Of a stretch of DNA of 64,000 nt, positions 1 through 13,160 are shown in pieces. The translations under genes and the position numbers were made by a program. Below the pieces are notes generated by a model. It was not told the DNA's origin. It ran no database searches and saw only the letters and a program-made list of their open reading frames with translations. The stretch's first letter is position 1. Every line of letters begins with the position of its first letter. Source of the stretch: Climacium dendroides (lineage: Eukaryota > Streptophyta > Bryopsida > Hypnales > Climaciaceae); the NCBI GenBank assembly GCA_950106755.1, contig OX467083.1:15619029-15683028 (forward strand), given 5' to 3'.

Positions 1-250
1 AAGTTATGAGAAGTTTTAGGCCGCAAGCAGTTATAACATTTCTAAAATAAACTTTGAAGTCCTTTACTTAACTCAATTTTCAATATTTTTGAAAAAAATA
101 AAATCATTGGATGTAGATTTCTTATTACAACATTACAATCATTAGGATTGGCATTCTTCAATTCTATAATTAAAATCTTAACAATTTAGTATTTTGAATC
201 ATTCTCTAGTTTTTTCTAGTTACTATTTTTTTCAAGCATGATTATGAATT
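1..250 (+). repeat. Dispersed non-coding repeat A, partial copy cut by the window edge
   Basis: This stretch matches by eye the second half of repeats at about 30,900-31,200 and 47,570-47,840, and in reverse about 52,870-53,170. Shared landmarks, in the same order, are an AAGTTATGAG-like start, the phrase AAACTTTGAAGTCCTTTA, a TTTCAATATTTTTG stretch, ACATTACAA and TTCAAGCATG. No open frame is conserved between copies. The class of element is unknown. Confidence 0.6.
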
Positions 251-3200
251 TATTTTTGGAATTTTTATAGGGCCTGGTTATAGTAAGAGGTCAATAAAGG
301 AATGTTCCATTTCTAGATTAGTGTGAAGTTCATCTTAAAAAAACTATATTGTACAAATGATTTTGAATTAAATCTTTATTATTTTTTTAGATTGCTAGTT
401 AAATTAGATATTGTATACCATGTTTAACCAAAGAAAAAATTAATTTATCAACAACAAATTGAGTCCTTTAAACACCTTTACTTTTGTTGTCCCATATTAT
501 ACATTTTATTTAATGACTTGTCTAGAACGAGCTCTAGAATCCAAAAACTTCATAGATTGATTGAGTTTTCATTTTAATATAAACAACTAAAAGTCCTTAT
601 AGTACAAAAATGTTCAAAAAATAAAAAACACTCTCATTATAATTTTACAATAATTTGAACTCTTGAATGTAGGTTGGTTTAAGGGGCCATATTTTCATTG
701 GGTTGAAATTTTTTATTTATATATAGATATATTTATTAATAGAAACCTCTTTGAACATAGAGCATGCATGCAAATATTGAAAAAAATGAAAAAATTGAAA
801 CAATATATATTGCAAAGTTTTTCAAGTCCAAATTTCTAAACAAGGATTAGTCCAAATTTTTGAATTCCATAATTTTTTCTTGAACTTCAACCACATTTTG
901 CTTAGCTTGTAGCATTAGAACTTAATTTTGGAGGAAATACTTTAATTCAAAATTCTTTTTTTTCCTCCAGAAACATTTTAGACTATGGTTTCTTGATACT
1001 TTTCTGACACATAATTGACATGTGCAACAATACCATGTAAAAAAAACAAAAACACCATAAGTTGTTACCACAAATTTGTGACTTTAATTTGATAGTGCAT
1101 GTTTGATCTAATGGTAGTTGTGAAATTAGGGCTTTGATAGTTTGTCTCTTTCAATTTAGCAACAAAATTCGTTTGTTTTTTCTCAATTCTGTTTTTTGCA
1201 GGTTAATTTTCTTTTGTTGATGTTCTTAGATGCCATTAGGTTTTGCAGTTGGTATCACTATCAACCAAAATCAAACCATATTTTGGATAATCAACATAGC
1301 TTTTCAATGCATGAATAACAAATTTTATAACAAACTCAAAATTGTGCACAATGCTAATCTAAGCTAACGCATCCTCATAAGTTTCCTTTTCAAGATCATT
1401 GATGTTAATATAAAATTTGCTTGCATTAAGAGCTTTCTCCACTACTAAATGCCCATTCAAAGTTGGTAGCGTAGAAATTTGCAATGTCATTACCATAGTC
1501 ACCATTCTTGCTAAGAAATTAATCCCCAAGCGGACTTCTCTAACAATTTAAAACAAAAATTCTCTTGAAAATTGTTTCTCTAAGGTAACTTTTTGCATGA
1601 TTCCCAGTTATAGGGAGGTCTTTCTTAAAAAGTGGGAGCTCTTATCCACATGAAAAAATTGTAAAACTCTCTTTCTCCACTCATTATTTTTAATGTTCAA
1701 CGTATTTGCATTTTATATTTTTGTAATTTATCTTGTAAGATATTCCTCTTTGGTCACACATTATTGTTCTTGAGGACACTTTTGTTTTTAAGGTATTATT
1801 AGTCCCATCCAACCTTGTTAGAATTTATTATTATTCCTTTGCACTAGTGATAGTCTAAGTTCTATTATATCTTTTCTGCATATTTGTATGGAAAGTTCTA
1901 TTTTTAACAATTTGTGGGATGTGGTCCATATATATTTTAGAAGAAATTGTGGTGTTTTATGGATAACTATAATCACTGTAATTAATCACTATTTAGTTGC
2001 ATATGTATAATAGGATTTGCTTGATGATCTAATAGTACTGACAAATATAAATGTGACAAACATCTGTACAATAATCAACTCACATGTGGTATACCAAATA
2101 CATAGAAAAGTATGAAGTAGTTGAGTGAGTTGTTAGTTCTCCTTATCTACCTCTAATCCTATTCCTTTCAAGCCTTAGTTGATGTTTATCCCACTACAAA
2201 TTTGAAGTTCAAACCCTAAGGATACAACTCCTAACAATTTGTTTTAGGGTTTGTCATTGTCAATTTCATTAAAATTAGTGTGATTCTTTTTCCAAAAATT
2301 ATGATACAAATCTATACAAAACTATAAAAACTTGAACATATATATGTTTATGTTTTTAGCCGCACGCATCCTGAAAGTGCTTAAGTTGTGAAATTTGGTC
2401 AATTTGAAGAAATGGATATTTGTCATTTGTCATTAGTTCATATGAATATTTGTTTTGGTTTGTAGGAGTCTGAACGATAATTTTCTTTTTTCAATGTTCC
2501 CTCTTGGACTTTGAATAACATTTCAAACTTGTAAACTCCCATGTTTTTTAGTATTGATTGGGATGTTGCTTTAGCACTTGTGGAATTACTCGTTTTGAAA
2601 ACATTTATAAAGAGTAGGATCAATTTTTTGTATTGCATGCCTTAAATGCTTGAAGTTTTTGGCATATGGTTGATGATTCAATGTTCGCAACTTTCAAAGA
2701 ATGATGCAAGTCTAAATGTCACATGTACCTTTAGGTCTCAAAACTTGTGTGTCATTACAGGACACTGCCCTCATTAGATTGAAAAGTTCTAAATTATGTT
2801 AAATTCATAGGCATTAGATTCATATAGTCTTGATATTGAATTAATATTGAGTCGATGCTAATGAAATACTAATGGTGTTGGTTAAATGTTAGTTTGATGT
2901 TGGTATCATTGGCATTAACTTGATTGGCATCTATTAACTCCTCATTACCTAAGGCCTGTTTGAGTTTAAAAACATCATTGCTTTTGGATTGTTGTAGTTC
3001 AAAATAATGCTAACTTATAGAGATCTCAACCATACAATCTTGTAGTATATGAGTTGTAGATGACATGAATCAAATTTGGAGTCATTTGACCACATAGATT
3101 GCAAGATTATAATGTTTTAGTGTTAGAAAAAGGATGCTGAAATTTTCTTAGCAACACATTTGGAGGTGAAATTTGATTTCTAAACCTACTCAAATGAAAA

Positions 3201-3289
3201 ACTTTAAACTATAAAGTGTTTCAAAACTAGCATATAAACACATTGGTGAAAGAAAATATCATTGAATTGACTCATTGTGTCTGCAAAAT
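251..3289. other. AT-rich intergenic DNA, no gene seen
   Basis: About 3 kb of AT-rich sequence with only short, non-conserved open frames. I see no splice-bounded coding signal, RNA gene or clear transposon end here. Confidence 0.6.
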
Positions 3290-3870
3290 GGCTTTCAAAT
3301 GTTAAAAAAATTACAAGAAAAGTTGCAAAAAATACATCTAAGGTTGAACCTCCTACTAAAATGCTTCTTAATCACTTATAACTTCTTGGATTGATATGAA
3401 ATTTTATTCACATAAACTACACTAGTATGTGCAACTTTTACAAAAAAAATAATTGGAATTTAACATTGTATGAAGAAGAAACAAGCCGCCAAAATTCAAA
3501 AATGTTGGAATTTTGAACTTTGAATTGCTTCCAAACATTCCAAACAACTTGGACTGACATGAAAATTTTACCACAAGAACTAGACTTCAAGGGAAACATA
3601 ATCCAATAAATTTTATTGAAAACAAACAATGGATGAAGGAGATACAAGCCTCCAAAGTTGTAGCCTTCAAATGCAATTTGGTGAACTCAAATTGAACCTA
3701 TGAACTTTGATTGGTTTCTAAGAAATCATTACATCTTGGATTGATCTGAAAATTACACCACATAAACTAGAAATGAGAGCATAAATTTTCCAACAAGTTT
3801 GATTGAATTGGAACATTAGATGCAAAAGTTATAGTACTTTGAATTAGACTTGAAACTATGTGAGGACACT
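3290..3870 (+). repeat. Dispersed repeat C, copy 1
   Basis: About 560 bp here recur in the same orientation at about 12,590-13,160. Shared blocks include AGTTGCAAAAAA, TTCTTGGATTGATATGAAAT, GAAGAAGAAACAAGCC and the end phrase GACTTGAAACTATGTGAGGA. The repeat also has weak internal periodicity: GATACAAGCC and GAAACAAGCC phrases recur about 170 bp apart. No protein is conserved between the copies. The class is unknown. Confidence 0.65.
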
Positions 3871-4715
3871 TTTGGTCCCTACGGCAATGACAAGTTAAGT
3901 TACTAACATTAATTCAACATTAACTTGACAATATTAGCATTTAACTTGAGTTTTTTAGCACAACCATAGTTAGGGATAGTTGATCCAAGGTTGTGCTTTG
4001 GATGATTTCTTCATTTCTTGGGAGTAGTGATGCTTATGATTTAATTATTTTAATTTTTACAGGATATAGAGCATAGGGATGAGGTTCATGACTTATTCAA
4101 TCCAATATTGTCCTCTGAAATCATTGGATATATCACATTGGATTATAGTGCAAAGGTAATTTATTTCAATTAAAACCTATGTTATTCTTCTCATACTATC
4201 ATGTTATTAGGAGTTTCTTGGTAGTCATTTTACATCAACCAAGAGAGATACCAAATTCAATTTTGGAATGCTTGTTGTCAGTTTTGCTTTTTGGCAAGAT
4301 TTTTTTTTTTTTTTGACTTAGACAACATTTCCTCTTGATATTTTAGACAAAAACTACAACAAAAATGCACTTCACTTGACAACTTCTATCCATAGTGGTA
4401 TTGCTTCTATTCTCTTCCTTATCACTCATGGTTTTAGAGAGCCTTTTGCGTTTTGTTAACAATTAGTTATAGTATCATGAGCAGTAAATGTTGGTGTTGG
4501 CTACCCTCAATAATAGTGAATTCATTATTATTTTCATTGTATGTTCTTTGGTACATCCATTGTATAGTTTTAATGAATCGTATGTTATTCATTAGATACC
4601 ATATCTTGTATCAACAATTGTTATTTTGTTTTAATAGGATTATGGTCCAAATGGAGAGTTATCCTACAAAGAATTTTGAACTCTCATTAAGGCTTTTGAA
4701 AATGTTTTGTCAATT
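3871..4715. other. Intergenic DNA, no gene seen
   Basis: AT-rich with a 15-T run near 4,300. A 113-codon open frame starts here but runs into the foldback element at 4,716 and resembles nothing I recognise, so I do not call it a gene. Confidence 0.5.
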
Positions 4716-4922
4716 ACTATACCAAAAAGTGGTAAAAAAGAATCGCAGTCAAAATCGACTGCAGTTCTTTTGGACATTGTTTTGTGTAGGTTGACTACGT
4801 GTGCGAAGCGATAAATTGCAAAAAACAAAGAGTGCCCATTATGCGAGCGCGTGCAAGATTGTGTATAAAAGAACTATAGTCGATTTTGACTGTGGTTCTT
4901 TTTTACCACTTTTTGGTATAGT
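4716..4922. mobile_element. Foldback MITE with 56-bp terminal inverted repeats
   Basis: The left arm (4,716-4,771) begins ACTATACCAAAAAGTGG and contains CAGTCAAAATCGACT. The right arm (4,867-4,922) is its reverse complement with a few mismatches and ends CCACTTTTTGGTATAGT. A ~95-bp non-palindromic spacer lies between them. There is no coding capacity, which fits a miniature inverted-repeat element. I could not find a convincing target-site duplication, so the superfamily is open. Confidence 0.7.
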
Positions 4923-5044
4923 ACAAATTCTTAGGTATGCTTTTAAAGAAGCAACAAGAAACAAAACATAAGAAGCAACAAAAAGAAAGAAGAAGGAACA
5001 AAAAAGAAAGAAGAAGGGACAAAAAGAAGAGTGGCTACAAAAAG

Positions 5045-5112
5045 TGGTGGCTAGGGTTTCAAAACCCTAATTTAGTAGCAACTAGGGTTTCAAAACCCTA
5101 AATTAGTGGCAA
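5045..5112 (+). repeat. Tandem pair of short palindromes with telomere-like AGGGTTT/AAACCCT
   Basis: The self-complementary phrase AGGGTTTCAAAACCCT occurs twice about 40 bp apart, each followed by TAATTTAG or TAAATTAG and a GCAACTA phrase. The half-sites resemble the plant telomere repeat and telo-box. No gene adjoins, so a promoter role is not supported. Confidence 0.6.
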
Positions 5113-5133
5113 CTACAAAAAAGTGACTTTCAA

Positions 5134-5452
5134 AAAATATGACTACAAAATATGACTGAGGAAAAATATGACTAGGTATTTTCTAAACATATTCCTTACC
5201 CAAATTGTTTTTGGGCTGACCTAAAAAAAAAATCTTACTATCATAGAGATGCGATTACAAAATATGACTCAAGAAAAAATATGACTAGAAAATATGACTG
5301 GGCGTTCCCTAAATATGTTCCCTACTGTTCTCTATGAAGTATTTTGGTGTTCCCAATGGCCATATATTATACGGCCATGATGTATAAGGCTAAAATATGA
5401 TTCGCAGTCATATTTGCAATCATATTTTTTTTACCTTCAAAAATATGACTAT
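5134..5452 (+). repeat. Cluster of AATATGACT motifs
   Basis: The phrase AATATGACT occurs seven times (near 5,136, 5,149, 5,165, 5,259, 5,277, 5,290 and 5,443), usually preceded by extra A residues. An inverted form (CAGTCATATTTGC) lies near 5,407. Spacing is irregular, so this is not a simple satellite. It lies about 200 bp from the foldback element at 4,716, which also carries CAGTCA phrases. Confidence 0.5.
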
Positions 5453-8400
5453 AAGAAATTGCCAGTCATCCTCAGTCATAACTTTGCAGTCATAAAACAC
5501 TGCCATTGTTGTAGTAAAACCTATAGCACTCCTTCACAAAATAGCAAATCTATACAATTAGTAGCTCTAGTGAAACGCTTCTTGATTGAATATCAATATA
5601 AACTCTACTTTGATCCCTCAATGCACTTTGTTGAAATGACAAATGCAAAGAAGTGCATGATTTTTCCAACGTTGGAATAGATGTCAAATCTATAGTACAT
5701 ATCCTTAAATGCTTGTTGACAAAGTTGTTAAAATCTCTGTCAATAATCGTAAGGTAAAGTAAACAAGAGAGTAGATTGTTCTCTTGATCCCCATCCAGGC
5801 AACGTCTTTCTTAATTTCATTCCATATCCACAACCACAACCACAACCATAACCTTCCTGGACTAGAGAAAAACAACAATGTAACCAATTACTCACAAACT
5901 AATTACCCTAACCTAAGTACATATCCCACACATTCTCCATCATCACAATCATTCAATTGATGAAAGCGCATTCAATTCCACAAAGACCAATTCTAACACA
6001 TCTGCTTTAGCTAAGGCCTAAAAATGAAAATGATTATTTTGGAGTTGAGTCGATTTTTAACTACATTTCAAGAAAGTATACTTCTGTTCAAGAAATTAGA
6101 TGCGGCCTCTCTCATCATGATAAACATAGGCTAGGTCTTCTAAGAGCAATGGAACTAGTGATAAAAAATGTAACAAAATGTGCAAAGTAAAGAAGTGACA
6201 TATCCTTCAATTTGTTGATTAGCTATAAACATTATTCGGAGACAATAAGCACAGATTGAAATCACACTCGGTTGGAATTTTCCATTGTTGTTGAAACCGT
6301 TGATGCATTAGATTGCTTCCTTCTACCAAAGAAAAACACCTAGCTAGTACACTGCAATAAGTGCAATAGCAGGTACCAAAATCATGATCTGCCTCATCTA
6401 GCATGTTGCCAAAATCATGATCCACCAAAACCACCAAAAATTGTGAAAACTCGCTACTTTCAAGGGCTCTTCTATTGGCGGACTAAATCCTTGAACATGT
6501 AATTCTAGGATAGATTATAAATGTACTCAAATCTCAAGAAACAACTACTAACTTTAAAAATCTCAATTGTTGGCAAGCTCAAACCTTGCTCATTGAAATT
6601 CATAAACGAAAGGCCCTTGTCATGCATGGTCTTCATTATAGGCTTCCAATCCTCCTACTCACAAGTGTTCATACCAATTGTGTGCGAGAAATTATAGAAA
6701 GTCGTCAACTTGATCATGGCTGTAATGATCCACGTGTTGTGCAAGCAAAACAAAGACAATAGTTACAGAAACATGTCGATGTACACAAAGAAGTAAAGTA
6801 TGCCAAATCCTAATGCGAGTTCAATGCTACTTCACCCCTACTCACATTTGGACCCAAGACCATGATCATACCTAGATTGACACTCTTTGTCTTCACTTCA
6901 CAGAATTGATTGTGTACTTTCTTTTTATACTTGCTCTTTTCTGTTTTCTAGAGTCATGGAGGGTTGAAGAGTAAGTTGCAACACTTTTAGTTGTTTAGTA
7001 GGTGCCAAAAAATTCCTTAGTTCTGTGGTCATGGAGGTTGTTGATGCATTGGATGGGAGGCATTTGACTAACAAATGGCAGACTCGCAAAGCAATATAAA
7101 GCAAGATAAGGTTCAATTACAACAATTTTAGGAATGGTTGTTTGTAAATTGTTGTCTTTCTCACTTGGAGTCCAATTTGGCGGTGTCAATTTACATATTC
7201 ATGAACAAATTGTCAACTAAATTTTTACATGACAACTGTATTTATAAACTATAAGTAGTTACAACTTGAAATAAACTACAAAGGCAGTGAATATCACGTG
7301 GCTCCATCGTCATATGATACATGTCTTCTTGATTGACAAGGAGTAGCATTTTTGGTGTATACCCCAAAGCATGTCCATCTACGCTTCTAATTTTCACTTT
7401 TTGTGCTTGGTTGCTCATTCTGTTGTTTCACTTACAAACAATAACTCCGCTTGCATCAATCCAATCCCCATCTAATCCTTGGTGCAAAAGTGCCAAAGCA
7501 GGCAAGCCTTGATCTCCTAATACCAAACATAAGAGACCTTAAAGCCTTGAAATGACAACCATAAAATGTTAATTAATTAGTTGCAAGTTATAATTTGCAT
7601 TGAATGGTGACTAGGCCTACAACTCAAAAGTACAATCTAGTGAATACATGAAGCACATTGACAAGCTCGCATGTTTTGAAAGCAGATAACCAAAAAAGAA
7701 CAAAAAAACATGCTTGTTTCCCTCTACACTCCATTGAGGAATGCCAAATTTTGGCGTTGGTCAATAATGTTAGTGACTCCATCAATGGTCTCTTTGATTC
7801 CAAGGATAACATGATTCAAACTTGGTTCATAGATCTCTAAACACCATTCATTACACTTGAACTCTTCATCTTTAAACTCCACTCAACCACTCTAAACTTA
7901 GTTTCAACTAGGTGCCACAAAGTGCAATAGATGGCAAATTCAAGTGGTTTCATTAATAATTAAATGGATGATAATTAAATGAATGACAAATATTGGAGGG
8001 TAGGTTAAAAGTTTGAAAAAAAATTGCATCACCATGGACCATAGGTACTCTAGGGCTTGACTGTGGGTGACTTGCCTTTTTCCGTAGCTGCTCTGCACTT
8101 CTAGATGAAGGACAATGCATGGTCCTTTTGGTACATCCTAATTGTCATACTTGAAACCGTAGGTTCATAGCTAATACAATAATGTCATTTGTCTAATTAA
8201 TATCTCTACCAACACGTAATGCATTATCAAGGTTTTGTAGATTGATTGCCAACATAAGGAGTATTATTCCCTCCTTTCCAGGACCACTAATTCAGTATGT
8301 TTAACATACTGCTAGTCAAGAAATGAATTTGTTAGTAGAGAAACAATGGTAACATTACAACATAGAGATATAAACTCCACCTTACTAGCTTAGATGTAAA

Positions 8401-11261
8401 AAAAATGCTTAGAGATTTATTGTACAACAAAGCAATGCCAGGTCTTCTTGCTATTTAAAAATGGGCATACAAGATAAATTACACCCAGCAACAAAGAGGA
8501 CTTATATTTTCATTAGTTCAATAGGTAGAAATCATGATTCAAGTTTTGAAAGTACAAATCTTCAAGCTTAGCCTAATTAATATGGCACTAGTTCATAGAC
8601 TTGGATCCCACCAATATTTCAAATACTCAATTCAAAAATAGAGGATGCTAACAACATTTAGGGAGTTGAAATAGATATAAGCTTCAACTCATCATTGATG
8701 TAGATGGTATTATTTTTAGGTTGCAACAACTTCAAGTGCTTGAGGGACAAACTTCTTATAACCTTTAAATGACAAGCCAATGACTGTAGAAATCATCCCT
8801 TTTGGTATAGTGTGAATAGTTGATTTAAGAAAATCCTACAACCCTCATTGGAAGTCAAATTGCTATACAATGTCACATTCTTATTTCTTTAGGGTGCCTG
8901 AAGTGCCTTAGGAAGCAAATGGGACTTTGGGGATGACTTCCCCAACCTTGTAAGAGCCTAAGAAGGGAGAAATGGGTGACTCTTGATCAAATAGGGTGTA
9001 ATAGCGCCCTAGATTTGAAGGGTCATAACTTTGTGAGAACTTGTTCAAATGAACCAAGTGAGTAGTTCATTGGCATCTATTCGTTGCGTAAATATCCAAA
9101 ATGAGCTTGTATGTGATATTTAATGCTTTGACTATAAAGTTATGCCATCTGGAAGTTCAGAAGTCCAAACTTAATGATTTCGGTTGAAAATGGATGGTCT
9201 TCCAAAACCAAACTGTGGGTTTAGGGACTTCCATCGACCCACAAAGGGGGGGGGGGAGTTTGCCAAATGCCACAGAAAGTATTATAGGAGGGGTTGACCT
9301 CACTCTTTACTTCCTTTTTGAACCTTAGTGTGTCCTAGTGACTTAAGGTTGGTGATGCACTATGGAATATTTGTGCGGGTGTCCGATAGCATCGATTGAA
9401 TGGAGTCCTACTCCTTGTTAGACCATTCCCAATGTATCCTAAGTTATAAGTCTTGATTAGTTATGATATGCAAGTAGTAAATATACAATGGGCCTAAAAT
9501 GGAGTGGGGTGACATTTAAAGACAGTTAGCACTAGTGGGGAGTAGTGCCTCTACCGAGTGCTTGGATATCAATGGAAGTTCCACCCTATGTCACCAAGTA
9601 ATATGCCCAGTGTTATGTGTGGAATGTTTATTAGTAGTCCTGGGGATTGAGACTTGGTAACATGAGTTGCAAAATAGAAACCAATGCTATGTGTGCATAG
9701 TATGTGTAGTGTTAATGAGTTGTGATCCAAGTGACACTAAAAGGGGAGTATGGTAAGCCTATTAGGAGTTATAAAGTGTTGTTAGGGTTGTGACATACAA
9801 GGCCTCCCGTTTTCAAGCAAAATTTTGATAATGAATAGTTGCATTCTTGTCCTATGTATAAGGATTTTTTTTCATTCATCAAGTCTAAACCACCAGCCAC
9901 ATTATTTATAGATTAAAGGTATTGAATGTTTGAGTAGGAGTTCAATGCATGAATGAACATTTGGAACATTTTTTTAATTATTATTTCATTGTCTTTGCCC
10001 ATCAATTATTGTTGCCTTTCTTATTTGTAATACTTGACGTGTATGTGGGCTGACCTTCAACCCTTGACTTAAAGTTTCCTTATTAATATTTAGACCCTCT
10101 TCCTAGTTCATACCCTACTATTGACTTTTCAATTTAATACTGTGCTATAGTACTATTAACTTTTCAAATTGCATCCAAACCCTTATATATATAAATCATT
10201 GTAAATTGTGTATATTTCCCCATTAATTTTTGTTAGACAGTGAATCTGTTGTAATGAATCCATAAACAACAATGCGACCAATTTTAGTTTGATGAATGAT
10301 ATAAATCTTTGCAAATAGTTAAAGTACCATAGTAGATTCCCACTTCTAACACTAAAATACAAGGATAAATACTTGCACTTCTATCATATAGTGAAGATGT
10401 GTTTGCTATTTTTTAAAACAACAATTCACAAAAGGGCTAAGTTTGGATAGTAGTATTACTTTTAGGTGCAACCTACATATTCATACTAAATAGGTGATTT
10501 TTGCTTAAACCTACAAATTTTATTAATTTTGTTTATTTTGATCAATTAAAAAGACTAAAAATATATAAATAAATTCTTGCACATAAATGAGATCAAGATG
10601 TATATTCTTGATGAATTATTTTTTGTATTTATATTCATTTTGGATCTATTGAACCTATTGATATATATACTAATTCTTAATTTAGACATTTGCAATCATT
10701 ATAGTATACAATTTTTTTTTTTTGCTAATATAATGAAACATTTTATCCAATGCACAACTACACGTAAGTCATATCCAAAAGTGATATTAAAATGAAATTG
10801 TTTGATATTTCAAATGTTTGATTTTGAGGATTTTAAATAAATAAGACACAACTTCCTTTTTTGACTAAATAATTAATTAAAAATATTTTAAAATCTTTGA
10901 TTGTAATGAAATTTTTTTCTTGATATGTTATAAGTGTAGACAATTAAAACCACATTTGACGAAGTCATATTTTATTGTAATCAAAAGATAAACTTATTTG
11001 ACACACCAACGTGGACTAAAATTATAATTGAAACAGTTGTTTTGGACCCCCTTACTGAAACTTAACCTATAAAAATAATAATAGAAGTCATTCACATAAA
11101 ATCTAATAAGTAAAATACATGTCCACTTTATGATGAGCAACAAAAAATGAAATGCCTCTTATTTGCCTCAGACAAAATTTGATATTCACTTTAAAGAAAT
11201 GAAGAAGCATTTCTAAATCCCAAGGGATCACTTAGTGTATCTATAAGACACCATGTGAGTT
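5453..11261. other. Long intergenic stretch, no gene seen
   Basis: Nearly 6 kb without a supportable gene. It contains a short (ACCACA)n-like tract near 5,829, an 11-G run at 9,246-9,256, and a small hairpin near 8,293 (CAGTATGTT mirrored by AACATACTG). Open frames of about 60 codons at 6,219-7,189 and 7,624-7,840 overlap on both strands and show no family resemblance. Older, unrecognisable transposon debris is likely. Confidence 0.5.
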
Positions 11262-11990
11262 CAAGTGATTTTTTGGACCCCTATATACTTTTTAATAAAC
11301 TACAATTTCAATCTATAGTTTTGAACTTTGTTTAATATTCACTAAAAGTTTAGGGTGCCAAAAATTCCCAATTCAAATAATATACGAAATAATTTCTAGA
11401 ATAAAATGAAAAATGAACTAAAATGGCATGTTCTTCAACTCAAATATTTATAGAGAACACATCTATACATTAAGATAGATTGTTTGTTTTGTTTGTTTGT
11501 TTGTCACATTGAGATCTCCCGGACTATACGTCCCCCGGTTGCATGCTTAATACCGTCGGAAAGCCCTCAACGAGGAGGGGTGCACCAGCTTGGTTTCGTG
11601 GCGTTCCAATTCATGGTGTGAAAGTTATTGAATTTTGAAGTATTTTTATGAACTAAATAATTAGAAAATTAGTTTTATTTCTGTTTTGATTGTAGCAATG
11701 GCACAAGGTACACTAGTTTAGATTACTATTGTATCATTATTCGGGGAAAATGAACTTTGAATAGAGATTTATTTTTATCAATTTTTTGTTCATTTTTTAG
11801 ACAATTTTTTCTGAAATAAAATAGGGGTATAAAAATTATTTTAAGCTTTACAATGTATTTTTTTACTTAAAAAATTTGTAACTAATTATAATTAATAAAT
11901 AAAAATACTAATAATTCACAATATAAACTTTCAAAGTAGAGGAATCTCTTCATATTTTTTTTTTAATTTAAATTTTAGAACATAAAATAG
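11262..11990 (+). repeat. Dispersed repeat B, copy interrupted by a Helitron
   Basis: This repeat is also found at about 46,347-46,867 (same orientation) and 22,228-22,740 (reverse). Shared landmarks are AGTGATTTTTTGGACC or its variant, GAACTAAAATGGCATG, ATATTTATAGAGA, TTTGTAACTAATTA and AATAATTCA. In this copy a 255-bp insertion (11,462-11,716) splits the landmark ATATTTATAGAGAACACA from TTTAGATTACTATTG. These are contiguous in the other two copies. The 46-kb copy has inverted ends around ACGTGCGGCG, so the family is probably a terminal-inverted-repeat element. Confidence 0.7.
11462..11716 (+). mobile_element. Non-autonomous mini-Helitron, 255 bp, with empty site known
   Basis: The insert begins TCTATACATTAAGATAG and ends GGTACACTAG, sits between a host A (11,461) and T (11,717), and has no target duplication. 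That is the Helitron signature: 5' TC, 3' CTRR, insertion between A and T. Two uninterrupted copies of the host repeat (near 46,565 and, reversed, near 22,530) confirm the junction. A weak TGTG/CACA-type stem lies shortly before the 3' end in sister copies. The interior carries one copy of a ~150-bp unit starting near TACCGTCGGAAAGCCCT. No protein is encoded, so movement would need Rep/helicase from elsewhere. Confidence 0.8.
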
Positions 11991-12283
11991 GGTGTTCTAA
12001 ATAGTGACTCTAATAAATTTTTACACAATTGTCAATATGATACCACTAGTTGAGAAATGAAATTTCTTTCATCCATTAAGGTCAAAAGGACATAATAAAG
12101 GACAAAATAATATAACACATGAGAATAATATGCTATTCAATTATTTTTCAAATGAATTATTTACTTTTTTAAACAAGAATCAAATTTGTTGGTACTTGGT
12201 AAATCAAAACTTCTAATACAATTAAATTTTTTTTTAATTCTCCACTAATGGAATTCCCTAGGTGTCTGGTGTCTGTGATGGGA

Positions 12284-12419
12284 CTTTTACCTATATAGGA
12301 GAAGGTTCAAAAACCAAGCAAGCATTAAGGACTGCCCCTACAAAAGTGGGTCTTTTACCTATATAGGAAAAGGTCCAAAAACCAAGCAGGCATGAAGAAC
12401 TGCCCCTACAAAAGTGCTT
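12284..12419 (+). repeat. 68-bp tandem duplication
   Basis: Two adjacent units begin CTTTTACCTATATAGGA at 12,284 and 12,352 and end in GCCCCTACAAAAGTG. They differ at only a few positions, so the duplication is fairly recent. No gene is associated. Confidence 0.8.
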
Positions 12420-12589
12420 AAAATAGAGTATGGGGATGTAGAAATGGAAGTGGCTTTGTATGGTGAGGAACTGCCATTTCATGTGTGTGGTTTTAGGCTA
12501 TTGAGTAGGTGGCATGGGTCACTATCATGTGTAATTTTTGCTCATACTAAAGTACTAAATTTAGTGAGGTTTGCAAAATGGATTTGAAA

Positions 12590-13160
12590 ACTCAAAAAAA
12601 GTTGCAAAAAACATGTCTAAGGCTGAATTTCTTTCTACTAAAACAATTGTCACTCACTCATAAATTCTTGGATTGATATGAAATTTTAACAACACAAACT
12701 AGACTAATATACACAGCTTTTCCAATAAGTTTTTTTGAAAACAGACACTATATGAAGAAGAAACAAGCCACCAAAGTTCATGATAATCCAAAAATGTTTG
12801 GATTTTGAACTTTGAATTGCTCCCAAATATTCAAAACAACTTGGATTGACATGATATTTTTACCACAATAACTGCAGTGAAAGGGGAAGATAACCCAACA
12901 AATTTTATTGAAAACAAACATTGGATGAAGGCGATACAAGCCCCTAAAGTTGCAACCATCAAATACAGTTTGGTGTTCTCAAATTGAACCTATGAACTTG
13001 ATTGGCTTCCAAAAAATAAATACATCTTGGATTCATCTGAAAATTTTACTAAATAAACCAAAAGAGATTGAAAATTTTCCAAATTTTTTTATTGAATTTG
13101 GACATTGGATGCAAAAGTTATAGCACTTTGAATTGGACTTGAAACTATGTGAGGACATTG
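12590..13160 (+). repeat. Dispersed repeat C, copy 2
   Basis: Same orientation and block order as the copy at about 3,290-3,870: AAAGTTGCAAAAAA, TTCTTGGATTGATATGAAAT, GAAGAAGAAACAAGCC, GATACAAGCC and the end phrase GACTTGAAACTATGTGAGGA. Divergence is scattered substitutions and small indels. Confidence 0.65.

Noticed and set aside
4453..4794. 113-codon plus-strand frame
   Set aside because: It runs into the left arm and spacer of the foldback element at 4,716 and shows no conserved feature.
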